From positions 45,003 through 109,002 of the forward strand of contig CAMQVI010000002.1 of NCBI GenBank assembly GCA_947038195.1: a DNA stretch of 64,000 nucleotides, in the 5' to 3' direction. The notes under the pieces were generated by a model that worked only from the letters and a program-made list of their open reading frames with translations, searched no databases and had not been told where the DNA came from. Shown in pieces: positions 59,287 to 64,000 of this stretch (positions are counted from its first letter, which is position 1; each line of letters starts with the position of its first letter). A program made the position numbers and the translations under genes. This DNA is from an uncultured Brevinema sp. (GTDB lineage Bacteria > Spirochaetota > Brevinematia > Brevinematales > Brevinemataceae).

Positions 59287-59754
59287 CTAGTATTTATCAC
59301 GTTTTATTAGTATAATCCCCCATACCTTAGAACAAATAATATAAGTTATTACTGCAGAGAATATTGAAAATCCACCGACTGCAGGCCTGATAAAAACCAT
59401 GTAGATAATCCCTGCGCTTATTAGGGAAGCAAAAGACTGAAACATCTTCATTACGTTTGCACCGTTATCAGGCACTTCTTCAATAACTTGTTTTTTACTA
59501 ATTGTATAAGGAGCAGGTCGTGGTGTTACATTGTCTACTCGCTCTTCATTAACAGGTGTTGCTTTGGTGTGTTTTCTTATAGGGGCAGTATTGTTTATTT
59601 CTATATTGTCATATTTGACGGAAGTAGATTGGGATTTTGTATAAATAACTACAAAAAATAGCGCCATCAATAAAACAATCCCAGCCCCTATGTATAAATA
59701 ATAAGTATTTGCAAAAGCGATAAGATCGTTAAGACTATTAAGTTGCCAATTCAT
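59287..59754 (-). CDS. Hypothetical membrane protein
   Basis: N-terminal TM IGAGIVLLMALFFVVIY plus two C-terminal TMs; overlaps the 3' end of pepF. Confidence 0.65.
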   Translation of the reverse strand: MNWQLNSLNDLIAFANTYYLYIGAGIVLLMALFFVVIYTKSQSTSVKYDNIEINNTAPIRKHTKATPVNEERVDNVTPRPAPYTISKKQVIEEVPDNGANVMKMFQSFASLISAGIIYMVFIRPAVGGFSIFSAVITYIICSKVWGIILIKRDKY

Positions 59755-61456
59755 TTAATTCCTCCTTAATGAAGTCCACCAAATCTTTTATATATTCTCT
59801 AGTGAATTTTAGCTCTATACCAGCTTCTTTATATAAATCAGCAAGGGGGACTTGGTGTCCTTGGTGGAGAAATTTTTTATAATGGGCTATCGCTTTTTTA
59901 GGATTTTTTTTGTACTCTCTATAAACAGCCAAAGCTCCTAATTGAGCAATTCCATATTCTATATAGTAAAAAGGAATTTCAAATATATGTAATTGGAAGA
60001 GCCATTGCACGGCTTTTTCTTTATCTAAGCCACTCCAATCCAAACCAGCTCTATCGGAAAATCGAGCCATCACATCTAAAAAAGCTTGTTCTCTTAATTC
60101 TCTTGTGCCACTATCTGTGTAGATTCGTTGTTGAAAACTATCTACTGTCATACACCAAGGAAAAAACTTTAAAGCCCCTTCGATTTGGTCATATTTCGCT
60201 TTTTTAAAATCAGCAGGATCGGTATAACATTCTTTCCATTGGTCCATAGAAATCATTTCCATACTCATAGAAGCTAATTCAGCAGCTTCCATAGGCAATC
60301 CTGAAAAACTTGTGTACGGTATTTCAGCTTGTGCAAACTCATGCATTGCATGTCCAATCTCATGCACCAAAGTGGTTAAATCACTATGCAATCCTACGGC
60401 ATTCATAAAGATAAAAGAGGCACCATATTTGTTGAGGGGGTAGGAATAACCACCAGGAGCTTTGTTTTTACGATTGAACAAATCAAGTAACTCTGTATCC
60501 TGCATCGCTGTGAAATTTTCCCCGAAGAGAGGGTCTACATTATTCATCATAGTGATATGCTTAGGGATTAAATCCTCAGGTTTTTCTACAGGTTTTAGAA
60601 TTTTCCCATCTAAAGATACGCCCATATCCCAAGGTTTTAGCTTATCTAAATCCAACTTTTTTTTGCGTTTTTGATTGAGTTCGGCGATGAGAGGCATCAT
60701 TTCGGATTCTACAGCATCATGAAAAGAATGGATATCTTCTACGGTGTAAGAGAAACGCCCTTTAGCTTGGTGCACATAATCTCTATAATTATCAAATCCA
60801 GCATTTTTGGCAATTTCTATACGAATTTTATAAAGCTTATCAAAGAGTTTATTTAATTCATCTTTATGATCAATCATTTTTTCGGAGCGTACACGCCATG
60901 CTTCTTCTCGAACAGCAGGACAAGAATCTTTTAGATAGATGGCCATTTCAGGAAGAGTTTTTTCCTCTCCCTTAAAAAGAACAGTCATTCCCCCCACAAT
61001 AGAGCGATATTCTACCCCTAAAGCAGATTCCTCTGTTCCTAAAGGGACGTTTTCTTCTCTAAACAGATCGTTATCATTTCTAAGGATTTTTTCTAGGAGG
61101 ATACCTGCTTTATCATGCTTTTCTACCCACTCTTTAAGGGCTGGAGAATCGAGAATGATATTTTTAAAAGCAAAATCTTTAGGAGCGTAATAAGCGACAA
61201 TATTAGCTTGAAAAGCTTGATAGTCATTAGCTATATTGGTGTCAGCTGTATCACAGGTCATTTTGATATAAATATTTGCCCCGGTATCGTTGATTTTATG
61301 ATTTAATTCATCTAATTTAGCAAGGAATAATTCTAATTCCTCTAGGCTTTGTGGTTTGTTTTTCTCTAATTCTTCCACCCATTGTTTTAAAGAAGTTAAA
61401 TCATGAGGGTTAATTTCTCCTTGAAAATATAGTGGTGTTTTGGCTAGTAATTTCAT
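59738..61456 (-). CDS. pepF: M3 family oligoendopeptidase F
   Basis: LTTLVHEIGHAMHEF (HExxH), GLPMEAAELASMSMEM, FHIPFYY-like C-terminal FEIPFYYIEYGIAQLGA. Confidence 0.95.
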   Translation of the reverse strand: MKLLAKTPLYFQGEINPHDLTSLKQWVEELEKNKPQSLEELELFLAKLDELNHKINDTGANIYIKMTCDTADTNIANDYQAFQANIVAYYAPKDFAFKNIILDSPALKEWVEKHDKAGILLEKILRNDNDLFREENVPLGTEESALGVEYRSIVGGMTVLFKGEEKTLPEMAIYLKDSCPAVREEAWRVRSEKMIDHKDELNKLFDKLYKIRIEIAKNAGFDNYRDYVHQAKGRFSYTVEDIHSFHDAVESEMMPLIAELNQKRKKKLDLDKLKPWDMGVSLDGKILKPVEKPEDLIPKHITMMNNVDPLFGENFTAMQDTELLDLFNRKNKAPGGYSYPLNKYGASFIFMNAVGLHSDLTTLVHEIGHAMHEFAQAEIPYTSFSGLPMEAAELASMSMEMISMDQWKECYTDPADFKKAKYDQIEGALKFFPWCMTVDSFQQRIYTDSGTRELREQAFLDVMARFSDRAGLDWSGLDKEKAVQWLFQLHIFEIPFYYIEYGIAQLGALAVYREYKKNPKKAIAHYKKFLHQGHQVPLADLYKEAGIELKFTREYIKDLVDFIKEELNELAT

Positions 61457-61634
61457 AACTCTTCCTTTTTATTTGTTATCAAATTAAGTATAGAGTGTAA
61501 GCCTACTTTTGTCAAGGCAGTACCTTTTTGATTAAATAAACGGAGCTCTAATACTAAAATACCATTTCAGTAAAATAATCATTACTGAGTTATTGACATA
61601 AGGAGTATTATGGTGTAGACTATATAATACACAA

Positions 61635-61707
61635 GGGCTTGTGGCGCAGATGGTAGCGCACTTGAATGGCATTCAAGGGGTCACGGGTTCGATCCCCGTC
61701 AAGTCCA
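61635..61707 (+). tRNA. tRNA-Ala (anticodon GGC), CCA not encoded
   Basis: GGGCTTG...CTTGAATGGCATTCAAG...ACGGGTTCGATCCCCGTCAAGTCCA; G3:U70 alanine identity pair present. Confidence 0.97.
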
Positions 61708-61809
61708 AATATATTATAAGGCTCTCTGGATTTAGGGGGCTTTATTTAAAGCTAGGGAATCCTCTATAAAACTAAGACACATTAGTTTTATGTTCTAGTA
61801 AAGGAGTCA

Positions 61810-62595
61810 ATGATGAAAGTAGTAATTTTAGCTGGTGGACTGGGATCTCGTTTAGGTGAAGAGACTAGCATAAGACCTAAACCATTAATAGAAATAGGTG
61901 GTCTACCTATTATATGGCATATTATGAAATATTATTCTTCTTTTGGGCATAATGAGTTTATTATATGTTTGGGATATAAAGGATTTCTTATTAAAGAATT
62001 TTTTCTTAACTACATGGCTCACCTTAGTGATATGACAATAGATTTTAGTACAAATAAAACTATTTATGATTACTCTAAACATCAAAAAGAGCCTTGGAAA
62101 GTGCATTTGGTACATACAGGTGATACTAATATGACAGGATCTAGGGTAAATCAGATACAATCTTATATAGGTAATGATGAGAATTTTATGCTTACGTACG
62201 GAGATGGCTTGTGCAATGCGGATTTTGGATTGGAAGAAAAATTCCATCTTGAGCATGGTAAAATTGCCACAATGCTAGCTGTTAAGCCCGCTGGGCGTTT
62301 TGGAGCTTTAAACATAGATGGCACGGCCGTTGTTAATTTTGAAGAAAAACCTCAGGGAGATGGTTCCTACATCAATGGGGGATTTTTTATTTTAAATAAA
62401 AAAATATTTGACTATCTTGATAATGACCCTGAGCTTATTTTTGAGCAAGCTCCTTTAAGAGATTTAGCTAAAAAGAGAGAGCTCGAAGCTTTTACACATG
62501 CTGGATTTTGGCAATGTATGGACACTCTGAGAGATAAACAACATTTAGAGTCTTTATGGCATCAAGGAGATGCTCCATGGATTGAAAAAAAATAA
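61810..62595 (+). CDS. rfbF: Glucose-1-phosphate cytidylyltransferase
   Basis: VVILAGGLGSRLGEETSIRPKPLIEIGGLPIIWHIMKYYSSFGHNEFIICLGYKG; NGGFFILNKK; FWQCMDTLRDK. Confidence 0.96.
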   Translation: MMKVVILAGGLGSRLGEETSIRPKPLIEIGGLPIIWHIMKYYSSFGHNEFIICLGYKGFLIKEFFLNYMAHLSDMTIDFSTNKTIYDYSKHQKEPWKVHLVHTGDTNMTGSRVNQIQSYIGNDENFMLTYGDGLCNADFGLEEKFHLEHGKIATMLAVKPAGRFGALNIDGTAVVNFEEKPQGDGSYINGGFFILNKKIFDYLDNDPELIFEQAPLRDLAKKRELEAFTHAGFWQCMDTLRDKQHLESLWHQGDAPWIEKK

Positions 62596-62653
62596 TACCA
62601 CATATAAAATTTACCTAATTATTGTAACGAATAAAAAATAACAGGAAATAATT

Positions 62654-63985
62654 ATGACTTTAGAACAACTAAAAGAACAGATCTTAGAACTAACTAAACA
62701 ATATATAGAACAAAAATTTCCGCATAAAGATTTTATTGCTGGAGAAAGTCTTGTTCCTATTTCAGGAAAAATATTTGATCACCATGAAGTGTGTAATATC
62801 GTTGAGAGTGCTTTAGAATTTCATTTAACAGCCCATACTTTTAATGCTCAATTTGAAAAACAATTGAGAGATTTTGTAGGGGTAAAATACGCCTTGACTT
62901 GTAATTCAGGTTCTTCGGCTAACTTAATTGCTTTTTCGGCATTAACTAGCCCTCTTTTGGGGGAGAGACGCTTAAAAGCTGGAGACGAAGTCATTACCGT
63001 AGCAGCAGGTTTCCCCACTACGATCAATCCAATCATTCAGCATGGAATGATTCCTGTTTTTGTAGATGAAGAATTGTCTACCTATAATATAGATGTTTCC
63101 TTATTAGAAAAAGCATTATCCCCCAAAACAAAAGCTATCATGATAGCTCATACTTTAGGGAATCCTTTTGATATAGATAGTGTATTAGAATTTACTCAAA
63201 AACATAATTTATGGCTTATTGAAGATTGTTGTGATGCTCTTGGGGGCACCTATAAAGGTGAAAATTTAGGGACTTTCGGACATATCTCTACTCTTAGTTT
63301 TTATCCAGCTCACCATATAACAATGGGAGAAGGTGGGGCTGTACTTACCAATGATTCTACCCTTAAAAAAGCAATGGAAAGCTTTAGAGATTGGGGAAGA
63401 GACTGCTGGTGTGCTCCGGGTCAAGATAACTCTTGTGGGAAACGCTTTGACTGGACTTATGAAGATCTCCCTAAAGGATATGATCATAAGTACGTGTATT
63501 CTCACTTAGGATACAATCTAAAAATCACAGATATGCAAGCTGCCATAGCTGTTGCTCAAATGAAAAAATTACCTGAATTTATAGAAATACGAAAAAGAAA
63601 TTTCCAATTATTATTAGAAAAATTAACACATCTTGAACCATATTTTATACTACCTCAAGCTGCAGAACATAGTGATCCTTCGTGGTTTGGGTTTTTACTT
63701 ACTATCAAAGATGGTACTCCTTTTACCCGTAACGAAATTACGCGCTATTTAGATAAACACAAAATCGGAACACGCTTACTTTTTGCTGGTAATGTAACCA
63801 AACAACCCTATATGAAAGAACAAAATTATAGAGTTGCTGGTTCTTTAGAAAATACAGATAAAATTATGAATGATACTTTCTGGATTGGATTGTACCAAGG
63901 TATTACACCTATTATGGTTGATTATGTTGTACAAACAATAGACAATTTTATTAATATGAAAGAAAAAAATACTATTGAAAAATAA
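62654..63985 (+). CDS. rfbH: CDP-4-keto-6-deoxy-D-glucose-3-dehydrase (lipopolysaccharide biosynthesis RfbH)
   Basis: DegT/DnrJ-type fold: [54 protein letters not shown] (His in place of PLP-Lys, typical of E1 dehydrases). Confidence 0.95.
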   Translation: MTLEQLKEQILELTKQYIEQKFPHKDFIAGESLVPISGKIFDHHEVCNIVESALEFHLTAHTFNAQFEKQLRDFVGVKYALTCNSGSSANLIAFSALTSPLLGERRLKAGDEVITVAAGFPTTINPIIQHGMIPVFVDEELSTYNIDVSLLEKALSPKTKAIMIAHTLGNPFDIDSVLEFTQKHNLWLIEDCCDALGGTYKGENLGTFGHISTLSFYPAHHITMGEGGAVLTNDSTLKKAMESFRDWGRDCWCAPGQDNSCGKRFDWTYEDLPKGYDHKYVYSHLGYNLKITDMQAAIAVAQMKKLPEFIEIRKRNFQLLLEKLTHLEPYFILPQAAEHSDPSWFGFLLTIKDGTPFTRNEITRYLDKHKIGTRLLFAGNVTKQPYMKEQNYRVAGSLENTDKIMNDTFWIGLYQGITPIMVDYVVQTIDNFINMKEKNTIEK

Positions 63986-64000
63986 AGAATAATAATATAT

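Noticed and set aside
1-64000. CRISPR array, transposon, toxin-antitoxin or defence island
   Set aside because: No regularly spaced repeats, no transposase or terminal inverted repeats, and no recognisable defence or TA gene pair.

Overview
This is a low-GC, gene-dense bacterial chromosome segment. It is most likely from a spirochaete: there are FlgF/FlgG, FliL/FliM and FlgM flagellar genes and a roughly 990-aa membrane-anchored SpiroCoCo-like coiled-coil protein. A Brevinema-like genus is only a guess. Nearly all of the window is housekeeping: glgA, ispD, secG, cdaA-cdaR, a neuB-like gene, ftsW/rodA, prs, spoVG, ispE, lolCD, a xer recombinase, tilS-hpt-ftsH, mtaB, dxs, a SNF2 helicase, serS, cmk, rsfS, lolA, recA, argJ, rsmI, cysS, smpB, pepF, tRNA-Gln, tRNA-Ala and rfbF/rfbH. 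I see no CRISPR array, transposon, prophage or obvious defence island, and no clear-cut new multi-gene system. The best leads are: (1) proteins that appear to have lost the catalytic residues of their families (a KDPG-aldolase-like TIM barrel, a GH13/CBM48-like protein, a PP-loop thiolase-like protein in the c-di-AMP operon); (2) a family of three small exported proteins sharing motifs; (3) a 50-bp perfect palindrome; (4) a roughly 300-nt non-coding region upstream of cysS with its own promoter-like signal; (5) an (ATA)8 microsatellite upstream of an orphan ORF. All calls come from reading the sequence by eye. No database search was run.
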